DNA of 64,000 bases from Ceratorhiza oryzae-sativae (GCA_030998015.1 JARWMV010000080.1:1-64000); one strand, 5' to 3'; positions 35,834-48,446 are shown, counted from the first letter of the stretch. Program-made: numbers and translations. The notes: a model not told the origin generated them from the letters alone.

Positions 35834-36684
35834 TCATTTAGCGGCCCGATCGACCTTTTCTCCGGTCAGCGACTCAATTTGTCCCATGAGCCTATCGCGC
35901 AAAGTCCACAAATCCCCTCGCTCTGCCCACAGATCACCCCTCTCTTTCCATAGATCCGCCCTCTCCTCCCACAACGACTGTCGCTCCCTATCACAACCAT
36001 CCTGGTTAGTACCCACATTCGAAAACCCAGCTCTCCCACTCACTTCCATAAATCAGCCCTCTCCTCCCACAACCCTTTCCTCTCGACATACAAACGCTCC
36101 AACTCAACATTTGCCGCATCCAACTGAGCACGCATCGGCTGCCCATCTTTGACACGCTCAAGCTCGATACGAAGCCTTTGCTTCTCGCTCCTCAACTTTC
36201 GCACCTCTTCTTCGAGCACAGAGACTTTGGCCATTTGCACCGCGAGTTCAGCGCGCAGCGCGTCTGCAAATGCCGTTTCCGGAACCGAGGTGACGCCGGC
36301 GGGGGTTGGAACCAAACTGTCCGTTTCTGGAACCGAGACGTCGCAAGGCGCGGGAAACCGGTCTTTGAGGAGCGAAAACTCGTGTTGGATCATGGTGCGT
36401 AGTTGTGCGATGTTCGACTGCGTGGCAAGGTCTTGGGGTATCCAAGGGCTAGCCACATGAACGCTATTGTTTCGAACTGTAGAGACCGGGGCTGGTCTGG
36501 GGGTTTGTTATGAAAGGTGAGTTTTCAGAGGTCGCCTTGTAGATGTAATCGCTCACACATGGCCTGGTTCTTGGGCTATACGAATTCGTGAGACCGGCGC
36601 GTCAGAGTCATCATCGAAGCTCTCCAACGACAGTGTGGGTGACGAAGGGGTCGCACTTGTCAGAGGAGTAGAGGTAGAGCGCAT
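35834..36684 (-). CDS. Coiled-coil protein with LW heptad repeats
   Basis: ATG at 36682-36684, TGA at 35834-35836, three exons. The N-terminus is Ser/Thr-rich (MRSTSTPLTSATPSSPTLSL) and acidic. The middle contains SPWIPQDLATQSNIAQLRTM, then a long coiled coil (VSVLEEEVRKLRSEKQRLRI). The end is a striking register of heptads in which Leu-Trp recurs every seven residues: GLWEER, ADLWKER, QSLWEER, ADLWKER, GDLWAER, GDLWTLR. An intron falls inside this array (donor after DLW) without breaking the register. The protein closes with DRLMGQIESLTGEKVDRAAK. No enzyme domain is visible. It probably self-associates as a parallel coiled coil; role unknown. Confidence 0.65.
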
Positions 36685-37106
36685 GTATATTAGAATATTG
36701 TGCTGATACGATCAAACAGCTTTGTGTTTAAGAGCCACTCGACCTGTGGTGGCAGTTGGAAGCAAGAGGTCAGCTCTTACGTAAGCGTATGCTGATCCTA
36801 TTCAATCAACTCCCACTCGAGATGAGCAGCAATACATCCTGCTCATCGGGATACTAAATTCAATTTCGAAACGCATATAATTATTTGCACAACGCTGGAC
36901 CAACGTTTGCTCTATAAGTATCATCCGTCACAGCAACGCTCGACTCAGTCCAAGATGACTGAATAAATCGTAGCTGAAAGCCAGTTCATTTGTATTTGAT
37001 TCATTTCGTTCATACATTTCACAGCACCGTCGACAGCTGATATATCGGTAACGATACATCACGAAAGCACACACACATTCATATACCATGGCCGAGCTGG
37101 CACCTC
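36685..37106. other. Intergenic between coiled-coil gene and M3 peptidase 3' end
   Basis: This 422-bp stretch has no gene. It should hold the promoter of the coiled-coil gene (read leftward) and the 3' untranslated region of the peptidase. Confidence 0.45.
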
Positions 37107-40057
37107 CTAGGCTTTCTTCGAGCTACCGAGCAGGTTCTCCAAGAATGCATCCGAATTGGGCTCCCGCCCCAGGAAGTCCTGTCAAGTGAATATCAACGTG
37201 AGTAAGCCTCGTCAACCTCGAGTTCCATCCACGAACTTTAAGCGATTCGAGCTCATCCCTGCTCGCACCCGGCCTCAAGATCTTTTCTCGGTACAATTTC
37301 CCTAGGACCGACGTTCAGCCTCGTACTAGGCGCTACCATGATCGCAACCCACCTTTAGCGGGATCCAACGGTGCACCCTTGAAAACAGTCTTGTACATGT
37401 CCGCAGCAAACACCAGAGAGTACGCATATGAATAGTAGCCAGCGTCGTATCCACCCGTGATGTGCGCAAAGGTGCCTTGACCATGTGTGACGGCAGTACC
37501 AGACTTGACGAGCGAAGTCTCCTCGCGGAGTTTGCCCCAGAGTTGGCTGTAGTCGATGTTGGCTACGAAAGCAAGAGGCGCGAGTCAATGTATGCGCTAG
37601 AACAGGTCGGGCGAGAGGCTGACCGGGTTCGCTCTGAGTATGAACCTTGATGTCGAACTTGCCAAAGAAGATTTGGCGGAGGTAGAAAAGACCAACATTG
37701 ACATACCGGCTACAGAACGTACATTCAGCGAACAAATATTACAGCGATACGGACCAGCATACCTGTCAATAAGCTTCTTGATCAAGTCATCCGACAGAGG
37801 TTCCTTCTTCTCATAGTGACTGGACATCTTCTTCAGCACTTCGGGTTCCCAGCACCTAAAGACGTCAATAATCGTGAACACTCGGTTTGGCATCCCAAAA
37901 GCACACCACCTACCAGTTCTCCAACATCTGACTTGGCGCCTCGACGAAGTCCCTCGCTACACTCGTCCCATGGAATCGTGCGAACCTCGTTTTGCTCAGC
38001 AGGCCATGGAAAACGTGACCTACAACCGCATAATTAGCAAAAGGCACTTTACACGTGGGGGGGGGGGGGGCGCAAGGTCTAACCCATTTCATGGAAAAAG
38101 GTGACCACATCATCATGTCGCATCAAGGCCGGACGTCCAGGAGTAGGCTTGGCTAGGTTGGCCACCATTGCAGCCACTGGGTATGCGCGCTCTCCACCTA
38201 GACCCGTGTATCCCGGGAGAAGGGGCCAGACAGCGGCATGCGAGTACTTGGATTCTGCGCACCAAAATCGACGTTATTGAGTGGCATGGCACGATCGGAT
38301 GAGTTGAGAGCAACATACCACGCGGGAACAAATCCAGATACGCCCAACCCAAAAAGTCGCTTTCGTCCTTGGCGTTTGCGTTCCAAACCGCAAACTGTTG
38401 AACCTCTGATATCCTTTTGAGTAAAACGGTAGAGGAAATATATATATCCAATACACATACCAGAATACCACAGGTTCCCCTTGACTTCCTCAAATTTGAC
38501 TCCCAACAAATCTTGATAAATCTCCAGAATAGTGGGAACAACAACATCGACAGGGAAGTACTCTTTTACAAGAGCATCGTCGAGGGACAGTGACTCTTCG
38601 ATGAATAAACGATCGTAGTACCTGGACCCAGCTCTCAGCAAGTGAGCGCCTAACCTCGCACAGGAAACATACCTGTAGTCCCAAATGTAAAACTGGCCGT
38701 CATACGGAATGCCCGCCTTTGCGTGTTCCTTTTCCTTGAGCTTCAAGAGAGTGTCCCTGTCCCGGATACCGACAGGTCGCAGCTTTTGCTCCAGATCATC
38801 AAGGAACTACCGCAAAAACGAGCTTAGGTAAGATTCCGGGTACGATCCAATTTACTCACGTCGATAACAGCCTTTGAGGTTTTGATCATCTTTTCCTCTT
38901 CAACAAAGTCGGCCCAGGTTTGGTATCCAAGTAGTTCGGCGCATAGACGACGAAGTTCGAGCGCGCGTGCAAGGAGAGGAACGTTGATCTTTTGCGCGAT
39001 CAGCTGGGGATCTACAGTATTGTGAGATAAAGGCTCACCTCGAGGCGATTCTCGTATGCGACGTGAGCGCGTTCGCGAGTTTTGGGGTCTTGCGCATATT
39101 TGAACTGGAGGGCAACAGATTTAAGCAAATATTTCAATGGTTTGATTTATTAGACCTACCAGGGGGAAGATATCTGGCGTTTTGAACGTGACTGCGAGCT
39201 TGTTGGTGCCTTCAACGGGAGTGTATCCATTGACGACGTCCTCGGGAACACCCTTGAGCTCCTCACGAGTGAAAGCAATGGTTCCCTGACGTTTGGTAAT
39301 AAACAATGATGATAGCGAACGTTCGGATGTCTGAATTTCACCTTTTCCTCGTTAAAGTTCCTCCCGAAATCGGTACAAACGATCGAAAGTTCCTTCTTGA
39401 GCTTCATCAATTCTTCGCGCTTGTCCTCGGGCAGACTCAAACCCGCTCGTTTTCCGTCCAAAATCATCTTGTCCACCAGCCGCTGCTCTTCGAGACTGAG
39501 TTTCTCCCCCTTTTCCTTGGCGGCCAGAAGCGCATTGTAGACGTCGACCCGCATCGAACTCTCGATTCCGAAATCTCGAACGAGTTTCTCCGCTTCGGTC
39601 GAAGCATCGCGCAATTCTTTGTTGGTAGACACGTTTTGATAGAACGAGAGAGGCTCGGTCGTCACGTCGAGCTGCGCCTCGGCGAGCGCAAGGGGAAGAA
39701 ACACGGTGCTAAACGTGCATTTCTCGGTCGGCAGGGCGGCAATCTGGTCCTGGAGGGTGCGGGATGTCGCGATGGCCTCCTTGGTGATCGAGAGGATGGA
39801 TTCAGGTGTATGATCCCACCGCAGGGGTGCCTGCGGCGGAGCGATTTCTTTGTAAAGAGACCATTAGAAATGCCACTCTGGGGGATCAAATGAGGCCACC
39901 GACTGATGGACATGGGTCTCGGCTTGAAGAGCGACGAAGCAAATCGGGATGTGGCTGGTGCAAGTCCGATTCCGACGCCGACTACGGTGATGCTGAGGAG
40001 TGTCCGCCGAGCTGCTGTGGTCGGCCGCCAGAGCAGTCCCAGAGCACGCGCGCGCAT
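37107..40057 (-). CDS. M3-family zinc oligopeptidase (saccharolysin/thimet type)
   Basis: Stop TAG at 37107-37109; ATG at 40055-40057, with an alternative in-frame ATG at 40090. The protein has an Arg-rich N-terminus typical of a mitochondrial presequence ([20 protein letters not shown]), then a second possible start (MSIK) that would give a cytosolic form. The M3 helical body includes [63 protein letters not shown] and [16 protein letters not shown]. The zinc motif FFHEMGH is split by an intron containing a G12 run (about 38058-38069), followed by [35 protein letters not shown] and [16 protein letters not shown]. It cleaves short peptides, including presequence fragments or peptides released by proteasomes. 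All zinc ligands expected for the family are visible. It is divergent from the F-box gene to its right. Confidence 0.9.
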
Positions 40058-40277
40058 CGATACAGACCCACAGATCAGGAAGTCGTCCACGTGATCTCAC
40101 CCCATCGAGCTGATGATGTGGCTGGTGGCTGGCGTCCGGAACAGTGGATCATTCCCCATGTTGACCGCAGAGAAAAATTACAGATGATTCAATTGGTTTT
40201 CTGGTGAGCTCGGGCTACATGGTCGTCCCACCTGATATGCCCTTTTCTAGGCTGGTGGCTTTTCATATGGTTTGAAC

Positions 40278-41970
40278 ATGTTTGGATACCCAATTTGTCA
40301 TCCGGTCCCAACTACCTCCCCACCAGAACTCCCCAAAATGAACAGAGACATTAACACAGTTCTCGATATACCGGAACTGGCTTCTATTATCTGCAGTTTC
40401 TGCCTCCGTGAAGATGCAGCTCGGTTAGGTCGTACAAACCGCCGGTTTTTCCAGTTGGCGATGCCAGTTGCCTGGAACCACGTCGAGGGCGTTACTCATA
40501 TCCTTCGCCTGATCAAAGGTGTGAACTTCATATATCGTAGGCAAAATCACTATGAGGAAACGAGCGTCGTAAGCCGTCTACTTGCAGCTATACTTGTATT
40601 ATCGAAGCCTGTATTAGTGCTACCTAGCTCAATATCTTCGGATAATACAATCCGCTTGAATGTCTATGCTCCTTGGGTCAAGAGTCTTGAAATAGTCGAT
40701 CATCCAACGCGAATGCATAAGTGGATTGTTAAAGGGAAAGCAGTGCTTTCATCCTACGTTCAACACACCGAACTGTTACCCGATCTCCGGTGTTTAACCA
40801 TGGATCACCATCCCCTCCAGGAAATCGACTCCTGTTTCTGGATTCAAGTGTTCACGTCTCGCTCCCTACGGACGATGTATTCTATCGACGTTGGCCGCCT
40901 AACGAAGCCACGCACCGCTATACCTACCGCGAGTTCTCAACTTGAACATGTTGTCCAAACGTGCCACATGATAGAAAAATTGGGTCTATTTCTTTACGTT
41001 GGCCCTGATCGCGGCCCCAAAAAGGGTTTTGATCTTGACGCTCGAAAATACATTGAACAGTCAATTGCCCGTGCCTTGGGAGAAGCCACAGGCTTAAAAA
41101 CGATCTTCGGCAACCGTATGCTATTCGATCGACATATTTTTGCAGCCTTGGCGCGACTTCCAGAAATCTCTCATCTAAAACTATTTTATCCATGGCGCGC
41201 ACAAGATCAATCGCCAACCCCTATCCAACAGACCGACATCCATGATTTTGTCGCCCTCCGCCGCCTTAGCCTGCATTGTGCACGTCGAGCAGATATTATG
41301 CGTATTTGGGGGCCATCCCTAGTGCGCAGGCTCACTTGCATCTATATTTCGTTCTCGGATCAAGCGACTTATCGTGAAGCTTCATGGATCCAAGGCCGCT
41401 TCATTCCATTGTTGTGCCAAGGTTGCCCAAACCTCCAAGTGGTCTCGCTCATTTTACCCCTACAGAACGGCTGCATGGGGATTCAGACAATGACCAAGGA
41501 CAATTTAAACCTTTTTGCTGCGTTGCCCTTGAGAAAGCTTACTCTTGAACGAATGAAAATCAGGCCCGAATGGGGGGCGGAATGGGCGGTGCCGGAATGG
41601 CCAAATATGGAAGAACTCGCCCTTCCGTCACAAAAGATTAACCTCGATGTGCTACCGTACTTTACATGCGGTATGCCTCGCCTTCGATCCTTGAAAATTT
41701 GCCTCGAGATGGATCCGTTACCTCTTGATTTCGACGTCGGCGTTTTCGACACATTTGTGCACACTTTGTTGGTGAAGTTGGATGGCGGGTGGAGAAATCT
41801 GGCCAAGTTTACCGCTACACAGGGATACATGCTTTATCGGTTCGTAGGAAGAACACCCCAAGTCTTTTCGCGCTGATAAAACCCCCAGATACCTGAAAAC
41901 ACTCTATCCGAACGTTCGGTTCACCACCCAGTTCGATTTTGGGGGCCATGCGCGCGCACGCTTATCATGA
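40278..41970 (+). CDS. F-box-like / leucine-rich protein of an expanded fungal family
   Basis: Two exons: the first runs to 41839, the intron is 41840-41888 (gttcgt...cccccag), and exon two ends with TGA at 41968-41970 (YLKTLYPNVRFTTQFDFGGH). The first ATG is 40278; the ATG at 40338 (MNRDINTVLDIPELA) has better context and may be the true start. The N-terminal motif IPELASIICSFCLREDAARL, then RTNRRFFQLAMPVAWNHV, is the F-box-like pattern common in agaricomycetes. The remaining 480 residues look like irregular leucine-rich repeats (LRSLKICLEMDPLPL, LRKLTLERMKI). Such proteins usually act as SCF ubiquitin-ligase adaptors, but this is family inference. Two decayed relatives lie downstream (42420-42985, 45790-47641). 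Confidence 0.78.
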
Positions 41971-42419
41971 GAGATTTCGCGTTTGTCACGGCTCTCAATG
42001 AGGCCGAGCCATTAGTGTATTTCAGTGATAGACTACCCGATGTGGGAAGGCGCCTCAGTCTGAAGGAAGCAATTGCCATCCTGTGGGAGCAGAAAAGTGC
42101 GGATTGAAAACCCGACTCGGCCACAGTTCAATCATTTGCGTTTAACCTCTTGTGCGAACTACAGCATGTAAACTAAATGTGTAGCATAAATTGGATTAAA
42201 TGTCCGTTTTTTGTACGTATGCTCATTTGTGGCTGACGCGTGTCTCGCTCAGGCAAAACGAAATGCTCGACGGATATATGCGAGCTTTCTTAAGATTTTC
42301 TATAATCGAATTTATATAACCACTAAGATTATTCACATCAGCGGCTAATATCATTGGGGTGGCGTGAGATTGTCAACCACAATTGCGATTCAACCCAAGT
42401 CTAGTCTGACAACGTCGCT

Positions 42420-42985
42420 GTCAAGTTCGACCTTGAAACGAAAGCTTTAGGCTTACTTGAGCTCGCAACCACCATCTGCAGCTTCTTAAATCCAGGAGAT
42501 GCTACCCATCTTGGTTTGACAAATCATCGCTTCTTCGAGATCGCAATGCTACTTGCATAGTATCGCGCCCATGCTATCCTCGATATATTCAAGCTTGTCA
42601 AAGGGTGTACTATCAAACTGGAAAAAGGCGAGGGCCGTGGTGAAGTGACAGCTAAACTTCGGGACGAAATTGGTCGTCCGTTTGATGATTCCCCTAGGAA
42701 ACCCCTCAGTTGCTCACGCAAGACAACCTCTCTCGATTGAACCTCTATGCGGCTTTTATTAGAATCTTGGACTCAAGTAAAATCCAGAACGGGGAGGTTA
42801 ACGACGAAATGATCAGCGTTCCGGTTCTACTCGCATATACCGAGCACACCGAGCTTCTACCAAACCTTCAAATCCTCATAATGAGCACCGAGGACAGCCA
42901 CAGTAATGCACATATTTTTTGGTTCAGAGTATTCGTGCCATTCTTTGCTCCAAGTCCTATGACTGATGTAGTATTCTCTTGCTAG
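42420..42985 (+). pseudogene. Decayed F-box-like gene, copy 2
   Basis: Translation fragments match the intact gene at 40278: LLELATTICSFLNPGDATHL, GLTNHRFFEIAMLLA followed by an in-frame TAG (about 42558), FKLVKGCTIKLEKGEGR, then after a frame change LTQDNLSRLNLYAAFIRIL and AYTEHTELLPNLQILIMS. The homology stops near 42990. At DNA level it is closer to copy 3 at 45790. Broken by stop, frameshift and truncation. Confidence 0.7.
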
Positions 42986-43650
42986 CATATCGCAGCGAAA
43001 TGTTCCTCAACCTTGAGACTGATCTACTTACGCCCGAGGCAGCAATTGTTTTTGTATAGAGGGTAAAGGAGGTTTACGATTTTATGGTAGGTGGAGGTTT
43101 TCGAACACTTGTCCACATAGATTATGGGAATAGAACATTGAGTCCCGAATATGACGGAAGAGACCTTAGCTTAGGTTGTTATTGCAGGCGTATGCGCTAA
43201 TACCCATTAGTGACGTGCATTGTGAACGAAGAAATGTTATGAGGGCTGGTGCCCATATGAAACAAGTACGCCTGGTAGCGCCCTGGTCTCCTGGGCGACG
43301 ATGAAGCCCAAGCAGGCAGGGAATAAAATAAAATAAAAGCGAAATTATGCGAAAGTGGTGATGCGTAGTCGCCCACAGGTAAATGCCTTGGCCTCCATAG
43401 GATTAACTCGGGCGCTCGCCGATGTCTGAACTCCTACCGCGGGCTGCGGCAATCTCTCAATCAGATATAGTCCAAAATATCGCGCCACCTCGCAAAGCCA
43501 TTCAGGCTTCTCTACTCTCCAAGTAGCATAGTGTGATTTGTAAATCATGATAATATACAACTAATGGGCTAAGGGTTTATGTCATGTTTCGAGAAGATCA
43601 TTCATGGTGATTAGTTGAGGAGCTAGTACCGGGATTGTTGCCGGGAAACA
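42986..43650. other. Intergenic after pseudogene
   Basis: No gene recognised. A short frame at 43345-43560 (minus) has no recognisable features. Confidence 0.4.
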
Positions 43651-44226
43651 TTACCCGAGTTTACATTGGAGTGATGCAGTCTGGTCATTGAAGTGGTAGC
43701 GGTTAAGATCGCTTGAGCCTATATTGTTCATGTTCGGTGTCATAATTGGCAATCTTGTCCGTATCTCCCACTTACCTGGAGGGGCAAGGAATCCGCCTGG
43801 GTTCTTTCCGGTACAGCCGAATTCACTAGTATACCACGTCAGTGATCTTGAGCAAGGGAAATCGCACAAGACCTGCCTCCAAAGCATGCAGACATAGCCT
43901 GCAGGCGGCTTGAAGGAGCTAATTTTCCTAAGCCAGTCGCCCGGTAGGTTAAGGCATCGCAAACTGAACGTCTTATGAGTGGGGGGGGGGGGCATGTATC
44001 TACGGGACAGAACTCACGGAACATCGGGGTAGCCCTGAATGTAGAGAACGAGATAGTTTGAATGAGTGTGGGAGGGCACGTGAAGTTCTTTCGGACTTAC
44101 GCAGGGCGGAGTAAAGTTGATACCGTCGCAGAACTGGACCTTTGGGGTCTGATGGGACACTAGGCCAGCGGGTGCCCCAAGCACACCGGTCAAGAGGGAA
44201 AGAGTAACAGTGTAGGAAAGGCGCAT
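43651..44226 (-). CDS. Small secreted cysteine-rich protein, crystallin-like fold, copy 1
   Basis: About 132 residues in five exons; ATG 44224-44226, TAA 43651-43653. The signal peptide MRLSYTVTLSLLTGVLGAPA is followed by VQFCDGINFTPPC, then exons GYPDVP, LRCLNLPGDWLRKISSFKPP, AGYVCMLWRQVLCDFPC, WYTSEFGCTGKNPGG and the end LNRYHFNDQTASLQCKLG. Eight mature cysteines are present. The order of a C-x-D-x-x-F strand, C-x-N-L-P-x-D-W...SSF.P, then G-Y-x-C-x-L-W resembles small beta/gamma-crystallin-like secreted proteins, but this is motif-level recognition only. It is extracellular; role unknown, possibly effector or antimicrobial. Its paralogue is at 47791-48364, with identical intron positions. 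Confidence 0.75.
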
Positions 44227-44306
44227 TGTAGTTGAGTATTAAGAGCTATGGAGCTAGAGTATTGAATTAGGGAGGGTTGGCGTTCAAAGAGCATTCAGCC
44301 AAGGTC

Positions 44307-44315
44307 ATATATATA
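44307..44315 (-). promoter_or_regulatory. TATA box of secreted protein, copy 1
   Basis: tatatatat on the minus strand about 81 nt before the start codon; the same spacing as in copy 2. Confidence 0.5.
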
Positions 44316-45789
44316 CTACAAGGCCAGGCTCTGCGGGCGTCCTATCTTGGCGTAACTAGTTTTTTCCTGCTCATCCGCCACAGCAGGCTGGAGCACTGCC
44401 GTGCCCGCTATGTCACTCGAACCATGGTGTTGATTTACTGGTAACGTTAAGGCAGGGTGATCCTGCCGGCCGGGAAGCGAGCGCTGAGTTGTCGGCGTGG
44501 TTGCTCTGTACAGGAAAGAGGCCGTTGATGAACATTCCTGGGGTTGTGCACTCTGAAGCCTTGCGTGTTTGAAATTTTTGTCTTGGACGTCAGAAAAACA
44601 TGCGGGTAACACTATATGTGGGGAGATCACTTTCGGTGCTATGTGTTAGAGTTGTGTTGATCGTTAATGCGGTTCGCCGTGATAGGGGTCGTCAAACGTG
44701 CTCGAAGTAAGACTCTTACAAAATATCTACGACTTATATAGTACTCTGTCTGATATTGCTTGATCCTGGTCCCAGTTTAGACGTAGGCTAGTTGGGGGGC
44801 TATCGTGAATAGGGGTTTCAGGGATTATGGACAGCGGAACAACGAAGGGGTGAATCTGTATCGGGGGAGGCAGTTCTAGAGTTGAAAAATTATGGCCGAC
44901 GAGACCGTAGGCGCTACAGAAGCTTATTTTAAAGAGCTGCAAATCGAGCTGCGGGAGTGATGACTCCGGAGGCACAGCCAATGCCTTGGCCCCGAGGCGG
45001 GCAGAAATCAACGCCGGATTAAGAACGCCACATTTTCGAGCGCTAATATGGCCTTCATTCCGGTTTAAGATTACAAAACCGGAATTTCAGTGGCCCAATG
45101 AAGCATATATGCGTGCTGTGGTGGATTTAATCCACGTCCAGATGCCGTAGCTAAGCGCCCAGGGTTCCTGGTGCACTGCCACAGTCACACGAAGAACTCT
45201 CGACCCCCCACCAGTGCGTCAGGAAAATGCCCCGGGGCAAATTTGCCCCGGTGCAGCAAACCGTGTCGGTTACATCATGTATGCGCTCGGGCTGTGTAAT
45301 CTCCACAAATTTATCTGATTTACCCATGGCGAATTGGGTAAACCGCGGTAGATAACGGCGTGTTTCACCCACGGGAAGGCAAAGCGGGCAAATGTGCATA
45401 TTGGATGTAATTGCCCAAATTTGCCTGAGACCTTTTCCCTGACGCATTAGGGCTGCCGAGGTGCGAGGAGACATTGTTCTTCCAACGTTCCACTTACAGT
45501 GGCAGATCTTGTTATTGAGCTCATATAGCTCCATCGTTAACACTTTTGCACCCAATAGGTCTTGCAAACCATGACCACGAATTTTCAGAAAGGGTAGGAC
45601 AGGTGGAGGTCCCTGGTTTCTTAGATTGATTTTGGGGCGGTGAGATTAAAGGCTGAGAATCGGCTTATCAGAAGTATTCAGTCATGAGGGGACAGATTTT
45701 GGCCGCTAAGTTTGTTCATGTTTGCGATCAGCCAAAGTGTGGCACGAAACTTACGACCACTGCTGGATCGAAACTAAGTCTGGTTCTTC

Positions 45790-47641
45790 AAAGCTTTCTC
45801 ATGTTCAACATTGCGAAAGAATTTTCGGGTTTACTCAAGCCTTCAATCACCACATGCGGCTTCTTACCTTCCCCAGCTGCCACCCGCCTTGGCTTGGCAG
45901 GTTGTCGCTTCTTCTCGTTCGCGATGCCAGTTGCATGGTGCTACGCCAATGGTGTCGTCAATATATTCACGCTTGTCAAAGTGTGCACCATTGAGTTGGA
46001 CAAAGGAGAGGGTGATGACAAAGTGATACCGATCGCATGCTAAACTCTGGTATGAATAAGACGTTCGTTCGATGATTCACCTGGGATATCCACGGGTCGC
46101 TCACGCAAGGCGATCTCGCTCAATCAAATTTCTACGTCCATTCATCAAACGCTTGGACATATTTGGAGTCCATGAAGGTTTACAATGATCTGACCAACGC
46201 CTCGGTCTTAATCGCTCATCTCGAGCCCACTCGAGATGCTACCAAAACTTCAGCTGTTCACGATGAATGCCGAGGAAGGGTGGAGGGTCGCATATCACTT
46301 CTAGTTCAGATCATTCACTTGCTACTCTTTGCTCGACGTTCGGCCGATCGTATCGCCAAGGCACAGTTCCCTTCCTCTGGTCCCAATATCCGTTGCATCC
46401 TCCTTGGTCAAATATGCTACCCAAAAATGCCCGAGTCTCAAAACCGCTTGTCATTATGTTTTGAACGGCTGTTTGAACTCGTAAATGTCACAGCGGGGTT
46501 CCGTACCACTGGATCGTGGCTTCTTTGTATCTCTTGAACGGTTACCACATCTGAGAAAGCTTGAATGTCTTCCATTGGCATAACATGATAACGAGGAGGT
46601 CCTCAATCATCCACCCAGTTCAGCAAAAAAAAAAAGTCAAAGAGCATGGTTTTCCTTGTCTACGTCAGCCGTTGCTATATTCCGTCCGACGCCGATTCTG
46701 TGTGGGGAATAGCCTAATTTTTTTTGCAAAGGCTTACGACACTTGTTGTCGAATCCCATCTTAGACTGACTGGGCACGCGACCTAGATCCAAAATGATTT
46801 CATTCGACGTTTATGAAAAAACTGCCCCCCACCTGATGCAATGCACGATCACATTCCAACATATACGCGAAGAACGGTCCGGGAAACTGATTGCGTTCGG
46901 TTTAACGCGTCGGAACCTGGCAGCTCTTGCCAGTTTGCCTTTGATCGAACTCAAGTTTCTCAAAACCAGGTCCACGCAGGATGTTAGTGCGAAGCTGTTG
47001 GCAATAGCGTGCCCGGCGATGGAGCTCCTCAAGTTGCCTTAAAATGGAAGAACTATGCAACCCTGCAAAGGATATGCCTCGGCTCTGACAATTGGGCGTG
47101 GACCTTGAGATGGCTTTCGTCTCACGAAAGCTAGACCTTGGCCAGATTGGTGAGTTGAAGCCTACTTGCTTGCGCGAGTTGGAGGTCGGATGTTCTGGCG
47201 TTTTTGAATGCATTCCAGAATAAGCCTCGTTCTACAAGTGAGTAGTGCGCTTCCGAATGCCGCAATACCTCAGACTCGCATCGGATATGCGATGGCATTA
47301 TATTTCAAGGTCCCCTTTGCACCGAGTACCCTCGATCTGGAACATTTGCTACTGCGTAAAGGCAGGGTTTCATGTTATTGGCGATGCTCAATACCTTAGA
47401 CGTGTTGGATTATCGGGACACTATACTCTTCAACGACGAGGTGGAGCCCCTTGCACCGGATGTTGACGTTACTCAGACGTGGGGAGTAAATGGGATTCTT
47501 TCGCCGGTGAGTCAAGTTCTTTCGCGTAAGCATCAACTAAACGTCTCGAGGTATAGGCTCGTGCAGGTAGCCCCGGATATTCTATCCGGTCTAAAAGAGA
47601 TAGAGTCTTTGAATGTTGTAGTGTCCGGCAAATGTTTCTGA
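45790..47641 (+). pseudogene. Decayed F-box-like gene, copy 3
   Basis: Homologous fragments occur in order but in different frames: TRLGLAGCRFFSFAMPVAW, IFTLVKVCTIELDKGEGD with a stop at 46039-46041, later TRRNLAALASLPLIELKFLK (about 46900) matching the NLNLFAALPLRKLTLE part of the intact gene, and VLDYRDTILFNDEVEP to 47641. Multiple stops, frameshifts and an A10 run (about 46626) interrupt it. It is the most complete of the two decayed copies and spans the full gene length. Confidence 0.65.
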
Positions 47642-47790
47642 AGCTTCCGATTATCCGAGTAACATACACTACGATTTGTACAAGGCATGATATTATACAG
47701 CTAATTAGCGAGGCGATCGTGAGAGCTTCCAAGAAAATCGTGTGTGATCGTGAGATTATGGGCTCGTATCGGATGTGACCAGTGGTGTCG

Positions 47791-48364
47791 TTACGCCTCT
47801 CTGCATTGGAATGATACAGTCTTGTCGTTGAATTGGATTTTTCTAAGGTCGTTCGATCCTATATTGCCCATATTAAGTATCACATTTCGTACTCCCTCCC
47901 TATATTCGACGCTTACCTGGAGAGGCAAGCCATCCACCTGGATTCTCTCCAGTACAGTCGGGCTCGCTAGAGTACCAAGTTAGAGGCGTTGAACACGATA
48001 AGTCGCATGGGACTTGCCTCCAAAGCAAGCAGACGTAGCCTTCGGGTGGCTTGAAAGAACTAATGATCTTGGACCACTCGTCTGGTAGGTTGAAGCATGT
48101 AGTTCTGAAGATATTGGTGAGCCCGTCCAATTTGTGGTGAACAGAATCGAACTTACTGAACGTCGGGGTACCCCTGGGTGGCGATGTGAAGATGCATTAA
48201 TTAGTAGGGTGTGATAGCGTAAATTGATTTGGGCTTACACAAGGATCAGCAAATTCGATACCATCGCAGAACTGGACTTTTGGGATTTGACGAGGCGCTA
48301 AGGGGGCAGGTGCGCCAATGACGCCGGCCAAGAGAGAAAGGATGGCGACGCAGGAAAATCGCAT
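47791..48364 (-). CDS. Small secreted cysteine-rich protein, crystallin-like fold, copy 2
   Basis: Paralogue of 43651-44226. ATG at 48362-48364; stop TAA 47791-47793. The signal peptide is MRFSCVAILSLLAGVIGAPA, then VQFCDGIEFADPC, GYPDVQ, TTCFNLPDEWSKIISSFKPP, EGYVCLLWRQVPCDLSC, WYSSEPDCTGENPGGWL and a last exon SNDLRKIQFNDKTVSFQCREA. All eight mature cysteines and all intron positions match copy 1. About a third of surface residues differ (for example DW/EW, GFL/GWL), consistent with an older duplicate kept by selection. Same unknown extracellular role as copy 1. Confidence 0.75.
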
Positions 48365-48446
48365 TGCAGGTTAGTATTGAGAGTTCTGAAGCTGGACGAA
48401 CACAGAAACGATGGGGAGTGGTATCCAAAAGCCTTTAACCGCCAGC

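Larger units (their letters stand above)
43651..45170. repeat. Duplicated cassette, copy 1 (secreted protein plus upstream region)
   Basis: The gene at 43651-44226 and about 900 bp upstream match 47791-49345 in the same order, with an offset of about 4.14 kb. Shared landmarks are the TATA box, gcactgccgtgc (about 44393 and 48531), a gtgataggGgtcgtc-type block (about 44680 and 48808) and gctaagcgcccagg (about 45150 and 49324). The minus-strand frames at 44727-45011 and 48976-49176 are weakly similar to each other (S-A-x-L-G-A start). Confidence 0.65.

Noticed and set aside
38050..38075. G12 tract as possible assembly gap or quadruplex
   Set aside because: It lies inside an intron of the M3 peptidase gene; similar G runs occur at 3569 and 43981, also in introns or spacers, so it is ordinary here.
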